This document shows, piece after piece, positions 14,037 through 42,608 of a DNA stretch of 64,000 nt; position 1 is the stretch's first letter; each line of letters begins with the position of its first letter. This DNA is from Xiphophorus maculatus (Eukaryota > Chordata > Actinopteri > Cyprinodontiformes > Poeciliidae). The position numbers and the translations under genes are program-made. The notes under the pieces were generated by a model. That model was given only the letters and a program-made list of their open reading frames with translations, ran no database searches and was not told where the DNA came from. The stretch spans positions 1,550,001 to 1,614,000 of the forward strand of contig NC_036448.1 in the NCBI RefSeq assembly GCF_002775205.1, read 5' to 3'.

Positions 14037-14140
14037 CGTATATATTAGACAGTTTGATAGTATATATAAGACAGTTTGATAGTTTATATAAGACAGTGTG
14101 ATAGTATATATAAGAGAGTTTGCTAGAACATGTGATAGTT
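14037..14140. repeat. Minisatellite, ~24-bp AT-rich unit, right block
   Basis: About four copies of the unit seen at 12691-12779, continuing directly after the LINE. Confidence 0.75.
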
Positions 14141-15062
14141 TGTAAGTTTTGGCCCATGGGGCCTCTCATAGGATCAGCTCCCGTCTTCTTCCCCAAACTC
14201 TGTCTGAGGAAGGAGAGCGAGGGCTCCTCACTTTAGGCGTCCTGGTGAAACACTGTCTGCATTTTGGTTCTGCCTTTCTCTCTTTTAATTTAACATTGCA
14301 TTTCAGTCAGTGTTAGTTTAAAAAATAAAATATTTAAATAGTCTTTGTCCCTTGCTAATGATAACAAAATTTATGTAGTGACTTATTCTTTTAAGCAGAT
14401 TTTCTTGACTAGGAATAAACAAGCGTAAAGACCTGATAGACTGGTCCACTGTTCCATGGCCAGGAATAAACACTCTCAGGATGTATCTGACGTACATTTT
14501 ACATGTATAGGGCTTATGTAGAAAGACAAGCAGACCTACCCAAGCTTGTAGGTCAGCTGATATCAGACCAAAACAGGATATACATCTGTGCATTTTCAAC
14601 TGAAGAAGGCTGTGGTTGAACATCAGCAGGAAAGGCTACAGCTGATAAAGCTGATCAAAACACTGCATATGATGCCGTACAAATTTGACAAAAAAGTTAA
14701 AAGATTAAAACAAGAACAATATTTCTAGGCAATTTTTTTTAACTGCCGAGAAAGACTTTATGCTATCCTTATATGATAAATTGAACATTCTGTACTGAAT
14801 TTGTCATAATAAGCTAGCTGGATTATTCAGTTCAATTCAAATAACTTTATTTACACAGCTGAAATCAGATATTTTCACATGCTATATAAATAATCACTGT
14901 TTTTGTCTCTCTTTAGGTCAGTTAGTATTACAGAAATTATTTCTATTTCCTAAATGCTAAACTTACAAGAGGCAGAAATTTATTTTAAAACTTTTTTTTA
15001 AGAACTGTTTATATACATTTTGTTAGTATTTGCTATAGTAGCTTATCAAGAAGTGGCTGTTC
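14141..15062. other. Intergenic stretch without recognised gene
   Basis: AT-rich with no coding signal. The phrase CTGGTCCACTGTTCCAT near 14439 recurs near 16319, so part of this is repeat-derived. Confidence 0.4.
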
Positions 15063-15720
15063 CCCTTATAGAATAGAATAGAATAGAATAGAATAGAATA
15101 GAATAGAATAGAATAGAATAGAAGTACTTTATTCATCCCAGCAGGGAAATTACTTCGCAGTTACAGCATAGAGACAAGACAAGACAAGAGACAAGACACA
15201 GTAACAACTACCACTGAGTAGTAGTTGTCTATAAATTGTAAAAATATGAAATGTTGTTAATATAAAAAGCAACTTAAGAGCAGTCCTTGCAAAGATTCAA
15301 AAAAAATGCAGATATGTATATGTAAATATATGTACAGCAAGTGTGCCACAGTGCAGTTGTGCAAAATTGAACTGATTAGTGCAGAACAATGATTTAGCTT
15401 TTATTGTACAGTGAGATGGCATGTGGCAGGAAGGATTTCCTGTATCTGTCCCTATGACAGCGGAGCTGGAGCAGCCTATGCTCAGAGAGACCTGCCAAGG
15501 AGAATAATGATCAGAGAGGCAGGTAGCCTGTGGTGAACTTGGAACTTGAGGTTGAGGTGACCCTCTCCGTCACTGGAGAAAACTCCAATGTCCAGGTATT
15601 CAGCTGGGCGCTATACCCCCCCCCCCCCCCCGCAAATCTGTCTGTCTCCCTAGATAACTCCAGAACAGGAGAAGATCCAGGAACCAGAGATGTCTGTAGC
15701 TGTGGAAAAGCTGCAGAAAT
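15063..15720 (-). mobile_element. L2-like LINE 3' end with (TTCTA)n tail
   Basis: The (GAATA)n array at 15069-15122 is followed by GTACTTTATTCATCCCAGC, the same junction as at 38137-38185. Read on the minus strand, the array is the 3' tail of a non-LTR element whose 3' UTR runs to about 15720. The block with GGCAGGAAGGATTTCCTGTA resembles the one near 53675. No intact coding sequence. A C16 run occurs at 15616-15631. Confidence 0.55.
15069..15122. repeat. (GAATA)n microsatellite
   Basis: About eleven units. Interpreted as the minus-strand tail of the adjoining LINE end. Confidence 0.95.
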
Positions 15721-15769
15721 CCACACAAGACAGCCTGCTTACCTTTTCAGATTCTTATTTGTAAAACAT

Positions 15770-16130
15770 CCTTCTATCCATCCACTGTCTTTCACTTGTC
15801 TGAGATCTTGTGCAGATCCAGTTTATGCTCCCCAAGCTCATTCTGGCAGACCTCCAGTCATTCCCAGGCCATAAGAGATACATGTAATCCCTGGGGTGTA
15901 ATTTGGATCTGCCCCAGGCCTCCTCCCAGTGGCAAACGCTTAGAGAACCTCCAAAAAGAATTCCACAGGAGACTTCATGGTCCAAACTGCCTCAGCTGAC
16001 TCAACAGACCGAAGCAACAGTCTCATTACTGGAAGCAAAGTCTCAATCTGTTTGTCTTTCTCCTGTTCCATATTTCCATTAGACTTGAACACAACATCAA
16101 AATATTTGGTCACTTTTGCTTTAAGCAAAT
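15770..16130 (-). mobile_element. Older Rex3-like LINE 3' relic
   Basis: Begins with CTATCCATCCA (remnant of the GATG tail, minus strand). The following bases parallel the C-terminal part of the LINE at 12800-13100 with many substitutions and stops; the minus-strand product keeps a degraded GHEVS..W..A..MS pattern. Confidence 0.5.
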
Positions 16131-16179
16131 ACTGACGCCCAATCTAAAGAGAGAAATTCACTTTTTTCCACTTGAGAAA

Positions 16180-16640
16180 CAAGGACCCCCTCCCTGGGAT
16201 GCCAGCCTATCACAGTGGAGGGATTTGTATGTCCCAGAGATGATTATGCTGTCAGGAGCTTTATGCCCTATGGAGGGTCAACTTCAAATGATCACTCAGC
16301 AGTAAAGACCTGATAAACTGGTCCACTGTTCCATAGCCAAGACAAAAGCCACACAACTCTTATCTATGTTGCAACAATTCACATATGTTGTGAATTGGTG
16401 CAATATAGACAAGCTGACTTGAATTGGATCACAAACCCAGGCTCTGTCTCTGTCAGGCTTTCTAATAACCAGAGAGATACTTTCATATCTGCTCTTGAGA
16501 TGGATTAGCAGTGTTTGTCAACAACTGATAGTGTCATTCAGGACATTATTGTGGAATATTTTCCCTCTGGGCCAAGTTCAATTTCCGGGCCAAGCAACTA
16601 TAGATACCTCGCTGGCTCTACTGAGTAGCTAATAGCTACT
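16180..16640 (+). mobile_element. Rex3-like 5' leader relic
   Basis: The block CAGCCTATCACAGTGGAGGG with the following GCTTTATGCCC mirrors, in the opposite orientation, the leader-like piece at 13915-14010. It is strongly diverged and non-coding. Confidence 0.35.
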
Positions 16641-17279
16641 AAGAGTAGCTACTAAGATTTTGTGGAAATGGAGCTGTTAGCATGTCATGACAGCCTTCAG
16701 TCACAAGCTTCTTCAGACTCTTTACAAGGCTGACTGCAGAGATCCTACCAGCCCACAGCATAATCATACACAACAAATCTTTGAAAATTTAATATGGGTT
16801 ATAATGACATTTAATTTCCTTTAGGGATAAAATATTTTGGAATTGAAGTGATTTTCTGTCCATAAAAATATATCCGATTGGGAATCATATGTACTTATCT
16901 AAATAATTGTTCTGCTAATTAAATTTATTTCATATTTTAAGTTTTACAGTATACAAAAGCAATTTTTTTCTTTTGCTGTTATTCTATTTCAAATAAATAT
17001 ACAAGAACAGTGAGTCAATACATTAATATAAAAAACTTTACTAATAGATCAGTGGAAGTGGGAAAAAAGTTTCAAACTAATACAAGTGTTTGTGCCTACT
17101 GTTTGTCTCACACATAGAGGTACGCAAAATGTATGCAGATTTTATTCAAGTACATTTACGTTCGGTTTTTCTCTCAAGACCGACATTTTCAACTGTATCT
17201 ACGCAAACAGCGTTAGATCATTGGCGCAGCTTTGTAGTTGGTTAGCCAAACATGCACAGTAAAAGAGATGATCAGGGAA
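16641..17279. other. Intergenic stretch upstream of csnk1g2
   Basis: No gene signal. AT-rich; leads into the putative csnk1g2 promoter. Confidence 0.4.
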
Positions 17280-17347
17280 ACGAGTCGAAGAAAGCCATCA
17301 TAGTTTATTCCAAGCAGGAAGTATAAGAGCAAACACAGTCAGCTAAG
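17200..17347 (+). promoter_or_regulatory. csnk1g2: Possible csnk1g2 promoter / non-coding first exon
   Basis: A candidate untranslated exon ends at AAG|GTATGT (17347|17348), about 3.8 kb upstream of the coding start. Vertebrate CSNK1G2 has untranslated leading exons (known). No TATA box was identified. A TTTTTTTTTTTAG acceptor at 21001-21003 would start the exon holding the initiator ATG. Inference only; needs transcript evidence. Confidence 0.25.
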
Positions 17348-20300
17348 GTATGTAAGACTTGTTTTTTTAAAAACTGGTTAAATGTATAGATAGGAGTGAG
17401 TTCGTTGTGTTTCCGTATGATGAGGCATATAGGCAGAAATTCAGCGGTAGCTAGTGAGCTAGCTAGCTAACATGTTAGCATTTGGTAGTTTCTAACAAGC
17501 TACGTTTCACTGCTACCTCAGAAGCTATTGGAAGCTTTCAGGTTGATAATATAGTTATCCAGCTAAGCTGTTCTCAGCCGTTTTTCATATGGTTCCTGCT
17601 TTCCCTTGCGGAACCGTGAGTCATTTTTGCCGCTATATTTTCTCCAGACTGCGACTTTAAATTTGTTTCAATGAACCCGAACATCTCCAGGCCAAGCACA
17701 GAAACTGTTGTGGCCTAAAACTCAACTTCCTGCGCTGTTTTCTTTCTTTGTAGCTTGGCGTGTAACAACACAATAAATACGGGTTTTAATGAATAAACAA
17801 GCAGCAAATGTTAAGAGCAGGCCTACAGTAGTAGCCAGGCTGAACCTTAATGTTTAGGTGTTCAGCTAACATTAGCTCATCGCACAAACTTTTCGTCTCC
17901 CAGTATAAAATACTAGTACATGCTGATGCGAAAAGTCTGGCTCTGGTGTGCCCGCTGGTTCTCCTATGAAGTCGTGTTATGAAGCGAAGTCCAGTTGTTC
18001 ATTGGAGTGCGGATGGTAAACCAAGGCCATGCTGATGTTCAGTATTTCCCCAGAACATCAAGAGCTCTGATCACCAGTGGAAGGGACTCAGTTCAGCGCC
18101 GAGCTGCACGTATACATTAGTTTGCTGTGTATAAGGTGTAATCAAGTAGTAGCCATTGCTGTTCAGCACGTTTACGTTTTTTTGCCAGTGATTTCCTAGA
18201 CAAAAGTGAATGTAAGGGTTGAATAAGAGGTGAGATTGTTTTGCTCTCTGCGGACGAGATTTCTCCTGTGGTGCTTGAAGTGTTGAATCTTCTGCTCAGT
18301 AATGTGGGTCAGACTCTGAGCCAGTGGCACGCTGTGCTGTGGAAAAAATACTTTTGCTTTTGAGGTTTTGTGCTCTCATGTAGGCGTAAGATTAACTGAA
18401 TGCAGACTATACATAAAACTGCCGCTGCTTGACTCGATGTTGACAGCTCAGTGGAGGCCATGACGCAAAAAACAGCAGAAAACAAGGTGGTGCTCAGTGG
18501 GAAGATTCACCACCTTTTTGAGGTGATTTAAAAAATAAAAAATACATTTAATGTCTTGGTCTGTTTTCTTGCTCATCTTTTAAACAGGAATTAGTTAAGC
18601 TGTATATTTTTTATATTCTTAATGTCTCTTTCACATAATTTCATATTTTTTGCAAAAAGATTACTGATTACTGTACTTTAGGACCTTAGACTGTGTTGAA
18701 GATTGTGCAATAAGCCTGATGCACAAACATCTGTTGTTTTATTTTTATTCAGGCCACATTTATATGAGATCTCCTAATTTGGCTATTGTTTGGTTTTTTG
18801 TGCCGGGGGCACCATGTAGGAGTGGGAGTGAACGTGTCTAACCCTTCCTTACCACTAGCTATAGAACACCATTGATTATCTGTTTTTCCTGTGAGTTGCT
18901 CAGTCTGACAGAGGCTGCTGTGGGAGGGCAGAAACAACAACAGAGCCTGACCTGCTTTGAAGGGTATAATTAAAGGCTTAGATCTAACTTTAGCCAAGCA
19001 GTGTTTCTTTTTTTTTTTACATTTAATTATGAAGTCTGATTTTAGCCAATCTGCTTTTTGTTAACTTTCAAGCAATCTAACTTCCCACCTTATTAAATTC
19101 AGCTGATTGCTGTTCCCTCATTCGCAAAGGGTTGAGATTCTCAGGCAAAGAGCTGATACAGCTGCACTGTTGAGACTTTTTTCATTTTCTTACAAAGTAG
19201 TTATTTTTTATGCACAGAATTCCCTACAAAATAAACTAGTTGCTGCCATCGTCCTCAGATTTTTGTTTGATCTATTAATTACCCATAAAAATATCTGTTG
19301 ATAATCTGACAAAGCATATATTTTATGTTATTTAATTATTTTTCATTAAGCATTTTGAGAAATTACTTAAACAATAAGGGAGGGAAGCTTGTTACTGTGC
19401 TGGTAATCACAGTGTCACTGCGTCCTGCAGGGGTCACGTTATTCTGTTTTTTCCCTGTTAATGACATCAGCATAGATGATTGATAGACTCAACTTCTGTC
19501 TCAGACATTTCCTCTTCCTCTTCAGACATTTGTTTCTCCTTTGCCTTTTCATTAGGCTGAGTTGATTATACTTTCCCGTTATTAATTTGTTTGCAGTTTT
19601 TGCTTCATTAAGCTTACAGTGATTAAAGAGTCATTCATCTCAAAAAGTCGTTCATATGTTAACTCAGCGTCAATGCAGGTCAAAAGCACATCAAAAAAGT
19701 ATTTACTTTATTTAATCCACAGAGCAGCTTCCTGCTCAACGATCACCATAATACAAAGGACACTAATAGTAACTATAAATGCTTGTTTGTAATTCTACAT
19801 CTGATCTTCAATATTGATTTTATTATTTTTTTTAGGTTTGTTATGCCTGTTCCAATTTTAGCAGATTTAGATTCAAATTAAAATATATATTAATCCCAAC
19901 GGGAAATAAAATATTTTTACATATATTATGTTGTTTTTCTGTTATGTACATTTATCTTTCCTTGGACTTTTTTTTTTTTTTAAATCATGAAAGTTAACTT
20001 TGAGACTTTTTCACAAAGTCAGTCAGTGAGACAAAGCTAATTATATCACTGCTTTTCTGGCGTCTTTCTAACAGATTCACAGCCTGATGTTATTCAAAAA
20101 GAGTAAAAGAATGAATATGGATAGAAGTGGGCGCAGTTTAAAGACTGTGTGCAGCAGAAACGGGCTGCTTTCATATGCAGTTAGCAAATAATGTAGTCTC
20201 TGCATCACAGAGTTTATGCGTTCAGTGAAACAAAGTATTGCTTTAATTCATGTCGTGTAGCACAAGTCAGTGCAATTGATTCTGACACAGAGCATATATT

Positions 20301-21192
20301 AACAGTGCCAGCATATAAACACAGGCCTCAACTGGGAGTGTTATGTTATTCCTGGGTGTCTTTTAAAACACACAAATTATCAACTTTGTTGCATTGGCTG
20401 ATCTTTTTAATGAAGCCACATATCAATCATTGACTACTTGAATATTAAAATCCATGACATTATGAGTTGACATGAGAACTAAATCATCTATTTCTGTATG
20501 TTTTCTCAGGTTTTCTCAGCATTTCTGGAGCTGTGGACCTAAACCTTATGTGGTGCTATAGACCAAGTAGTGGTGCTGGTACCGGTACTGAAGTCCTGCT
20601 TGGTTCCTGAAACGTATGGCAGGAAGTCAGATAGCAGATCTAGGTCTTGTCCTAGCTGAAGGTCGGAGGTGAAACCTCTGAACTCCTTTACTGGGTCTTG
20701 TCATGCTGGATTGACCTTTCTAAGCCTTGGAGAAGGGCATCCTTCTGGTTTTATAAAGCATGCCAGCATTTGGCTAGCTCCATATCCTTGCACATCAGTT
20801 CTCCATCTTCTTTTAACATCTCTGGCCCCTGCAAGGGGGACAGAAAGTCACTCCTAATTGTGCCTCTTCACCCTGTATTCTTCAAATTTGATGCACTTTC
20901 AATCAAATACACTTTTTACCATCTCTGTCTTGAATAATTTTAAAGTTTTTAGATTTTAGATCCCATTCTTTAACTCCAATCCATTTCTCTTTTTTTTTTT
21001 TAGTCATCTTGTGTTACCATTGTCGCACAAGATTTCACATTTTAATTCAACTCACCCTTTAAAGCCAAAGTGTGTGTCTCTGTGTTGGATCACTGCAAGA
21101 CCTGGAAATCAAGCCGCTAGGCAGTAGTTTTGGTGCTTGTTTTGGTGCATGGAATCAGCCTAATCGTGGAGAGGCCAGGCTACCACAAACTG

Positions 21193-39390
<18,198 letters not shown>

Positions 39391-40345
39391 AAAGGAGAGA
39401 CCGGAGAGAAACCTTTGCTCTTTTCTTTGTCATCTTTTATTTCCCCTTCCTGACGTATTTTTCAAGCCATTTTTCTTGAACTCTTCCTCCTCTGTTTAGC
39501 CCTCTCCTGTACTCATGCAGTCCCCTGTTAGTCTGGAGCAACAAGCAGGTGGTCTGCTAGGTTCCTCTGGGCTGTACAGACATTGAAAGGCCTTTTCCGT
39601 TTCACCACAGAGCTTCAAATGTGCCGCCTGTTCCAGCGGTGGACATATTCAGCTATTGTTGGGACAATAAAGGAGTAAATGACAAACTGCACAAGCTAAT
39701 CATCAGACTGGATTCAGCTGATCTACTGGAAGACTGACTGATTTCTTTATTTTTTGAGTGTTCTTCCTTACTGACTGGATCAGAAGACAAGTGTATTTCA
39801 GGAGATCCAGACAAGAGGACTTATAAAGCATGGAATCTAGAGACCACGTGTGCAAACAAAACATGCACACAGAAATCATGCTGCACATTTTGTCGAGCTC
39901 ATCATAAAGAGACTTGATGGATGGACTGAGATGCAGTCGTTGCACATAGTTTTTATTCCCTGGGGTGAAAGAAGTTGCACAATGAGTGACCTGGTCCAGG
40001 TTGTAGAACGGGCCGAGCTCGGTGCATTCCTCATTCACCATCCAAGGGAAACCCTCACAACCACCAGAAAACTCAGAACTTAAGAAAAGATGTTTATGTC
40101 AGATTTATGCTTTACCCTGACTTTGAGTTGTAGCTAAAATAAGACTGTTCTCTTTTCATTTTTTTCTCCTGAGTTGTTCAAGTTTGTTTTGTAGCTTCTA
40201 GTGTGATCCTCAGAATGTATTTTTTTTTTAAAACTTTTGAAGTTTTTGTTTTGGTTTCCCTCTTTCTCTTTCAGTTTGAGGATGGAGAGATGGATAATGC
40301 CATTAAAAAAATAAAACACAATAAAAAGCTATCTTTGTTGAAGTG
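39391..40345 (+). other. csnk1g2: csnk1g2 3' UTR with poly(A) signals
   Basis: AATAAA hexamers at 39666-39671, 40310-40315 and 40320-40325. The last two, followed by a T/G-rich stretch, mark the probable distal end; the first could give a short 3' UTR. Confidence 0.55.
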
Positions 40346-40626
40346 ACTCAAACATGTTAGATTACCTTCTATTTTTTGGTAGTGCTCCAATTAGTCTTTT
40401 TTTTTCTTTTTCTATATTTCTGCATTAGGCAGATATAAATTGTGGCTTTTAGTGATGCAATCATCAGAGATTTTGTAACCTGTATTGTTTTTAGCCAATT
40501 CCTGTTTCTAAATTTAAAAATAAAAAAAAAAGTGATCATTTGGACAACGTTTTTCTGGTAAAGTTTTTAACTTTACCAGAAAGTTGAATAAAGTAGATTA
40601 AACGAATACAATAAGATCCTCTTAGT

Positions 40627-40836
40627 CAGGTCTCAAACTCCAGTCCTCAAGGGCCGCTGTCCTGCAGGTTTTAGATGTGCCACAGGTACAAAAAACGCTG
40701 GAATGAAATGGCTTCATTACCTCCTCCTTGTGTAGATCAGTTCTCCAGAACCTAATTATTCTGTTCAAGTGGTGCAGCAGAGACACATCTAAAAGTTGCA
40801 GGGCAGTGGCCCTCCAGGACTGGAGTTTGACACCTG
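40627..40836. mobile_element. hAT MITE, family M2, copy 1
   Basis: Inverted termini: CAGGTCTCAAACTCCAGTCC at the left, GGACTGGAGTTTGACACCTG at the right. Related in opposite internal order to 57056-57278. No clean 8-bp duplication is left. Confidence 0.65.
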
Positions 40837-41689
40837 TGCTTATGGTAGAGGTTTCCTCAAGATATCTCTCATCTTTCCAACACTAGTTTTGTCTCAGAAT
40901 AGTTACTGGTTTTTGCATACCTCAAAATGTAGCCTGACAGCATGCTTAGTGTCTTACTAGGTAGTTGCAGAGTGAGTGAGACAGTTAGGGCGGTGGTGGT
41001 GGTTCAAACTCACAACCCAGCAGATACAGAACAGACCCCTACTTCCTGAGCCACTGCCACCCCAAACTTCACTAAACAATGGGCAAAGTGTTAATTTCTA
41101 GAAATACAAAGTGCCACTAATGATTTAAAAATGGGTTGTATGATAAAATGAAACCTACCAGTGCCTGGTAAGCTTAATTTTCCTCCAAATACTGTTTTGA
41201 CCGAATGGTTATCTAACTATCAGCCTGAATAAGCAAGAATGTCTCAAGATGGCAGAAAAAGGGAGATTTCTACAAAAGGGTATAACTACCATAACTTTGT
41301 AAAATCTAAATTTGGAAATTTCATCAAATATTTCAGATATTGTCTCATTTGAGTGAACTTCTCAGTATAGTCTAATCTCCATCATTGAAGCCATAGAGAA
41401 GCAACAGATGAATCTTATAAGAATTTGTTCAAAAATAATCTATCTATTAAACTTTTAAGCTTTTCTTATATGTTTTTTTCTTAAACAAGAAGGTCATAAA
41501 ATCTTAAAACCTCAAATGTGAAAGTTAATTTAAGAACAAGGAAAAGATGAGTAGATGTGGCTTGATTTCTGCTTTGTTTTAACTGCTATTAAAACTCAAT
41601 TTTAATCGCTATTTAATTTAAAAAGAAAACAAGATTTTGGCAATTAATTTAGGAAGGTGACTATATGCGACATAGTCACATAATTGCTT
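40837..41689. other. Intergenic stretch between csnk1g2 and mfsd12
   Basis: AT-rich, no coding or RNA gene recognised. Confidence 0.4.
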
Positions 41690-41699
41690 TATTTAACAA

Positions 41700-41900
41700 A
41701 ATTGCGGAAGGGATTGGGAAGAGGAAGTTCCACCCGCTAGTTTCTTGTTATTGGCTGAGAGGAGCAACGTGGTTGTCCTATTGGTTCGTTGTAATATGTG
41801 CGTCATAGTTACCGGCGACCTGCATTGTTTACGTCTACGTTAAAGCCAGGTGAGGGTTAGCGCTGGGACCAGCTTCGGAGCTGTCATGTGCTTTCATTTT
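41700..41900 (+). promoter_or_regulatory. mfsd12: Putative mfsd12 promoter with CCAAT boxes and M-box-like element
   Basis: Seen: an ETS-like GAGGAAGT (about 41722), two ATTGG (inverted CCAAT) boxes near 41749 and 41778, and GTCATGTGCT at 41883-41892, which matches ten of the eleven bases of the M-box (AGTCATGTGCT) bound by MITF/TFE factors in pigment genes. A possible non-coding exon donor CCAG|GTGAGG lies near 41849. Transcription start is not determined; function is inferred. Confidence 0.45.
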
Positions 41901-42460
41901 TGTGAAATGTCAAGAACAGAAGACAGTGGAGCAGTTTCTGTCTGGTTGGAAGATAAACGCCTGGTGTGAGTTTAGTTAGCTAAGATGTTCTGTTGTTGAC
42001 GTATCGTCATAACTCGTCGCTCGTGTTTCATAAATATTTAGCTGGTGGAACTTGTTTAAAGTAGTAATGTAACACATCTGCGATGGGGAAAGCCGTCCTT
42101 CGTCCGCTGGTGTTTTGTTTCGGTTTGTGTCCCTTCTGGGATGCTCCTCCTGGCTTTACAGCTCCTCGCTGACTGTCAGCTGATTCAAAGCGGAAAGAAC
42201 AATATAAGCTGATGGAATAATCTTTGCGCTCTCCCTCGTGCTGGGACAACACGTTGGTTGGTAAACGAATGTAGCCTACATGTTTATTTGTCTTTAAGAA
42301 CATAGTTATTGAAAAAGAATAGGGAACCAATCCCTTTTTTGAGGGTGTTGGGGGCTCAGAGATGTCCGTCTAGTCTGCTTGAATGATTTGAAGCCATTTC
42401 AGCTGCTCAACTTGATGAAAGCGCGTGCGGAGTTCCTCCTTTTAACCCTCACGAGCCAGC

Positions 42461-42608
42461 ATGTCGGACACAGAGAGGTCTCTGGCCGCTGTCACAAAGC
42501 TCAGCTATGCTGCGGGACACTTTCTCAACGACCTGTGCGCTTCCATGTGGTTCACATACTTACTGGTGTTCTACCACTCAGTGCTGGGATTCCAGAACAC
42601 GGATGCAG
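42461..42608 (+). CDS. mfsd12: mfsd12 exon 1
   Basis: ATG 42461 begins MSDTERSL, then helix 1. Ends phase 1 at G|GTGAGT. The upstream frame opening at 42379 is out of frame and not homologous. Confidence 0.95.

Noticed and set aside
21130..21192. Upstream in-frame ATG for csnk1g2
   Set aside because: The 21 added residues are not part of the family; MDFDK at 21193 is the conserved start.
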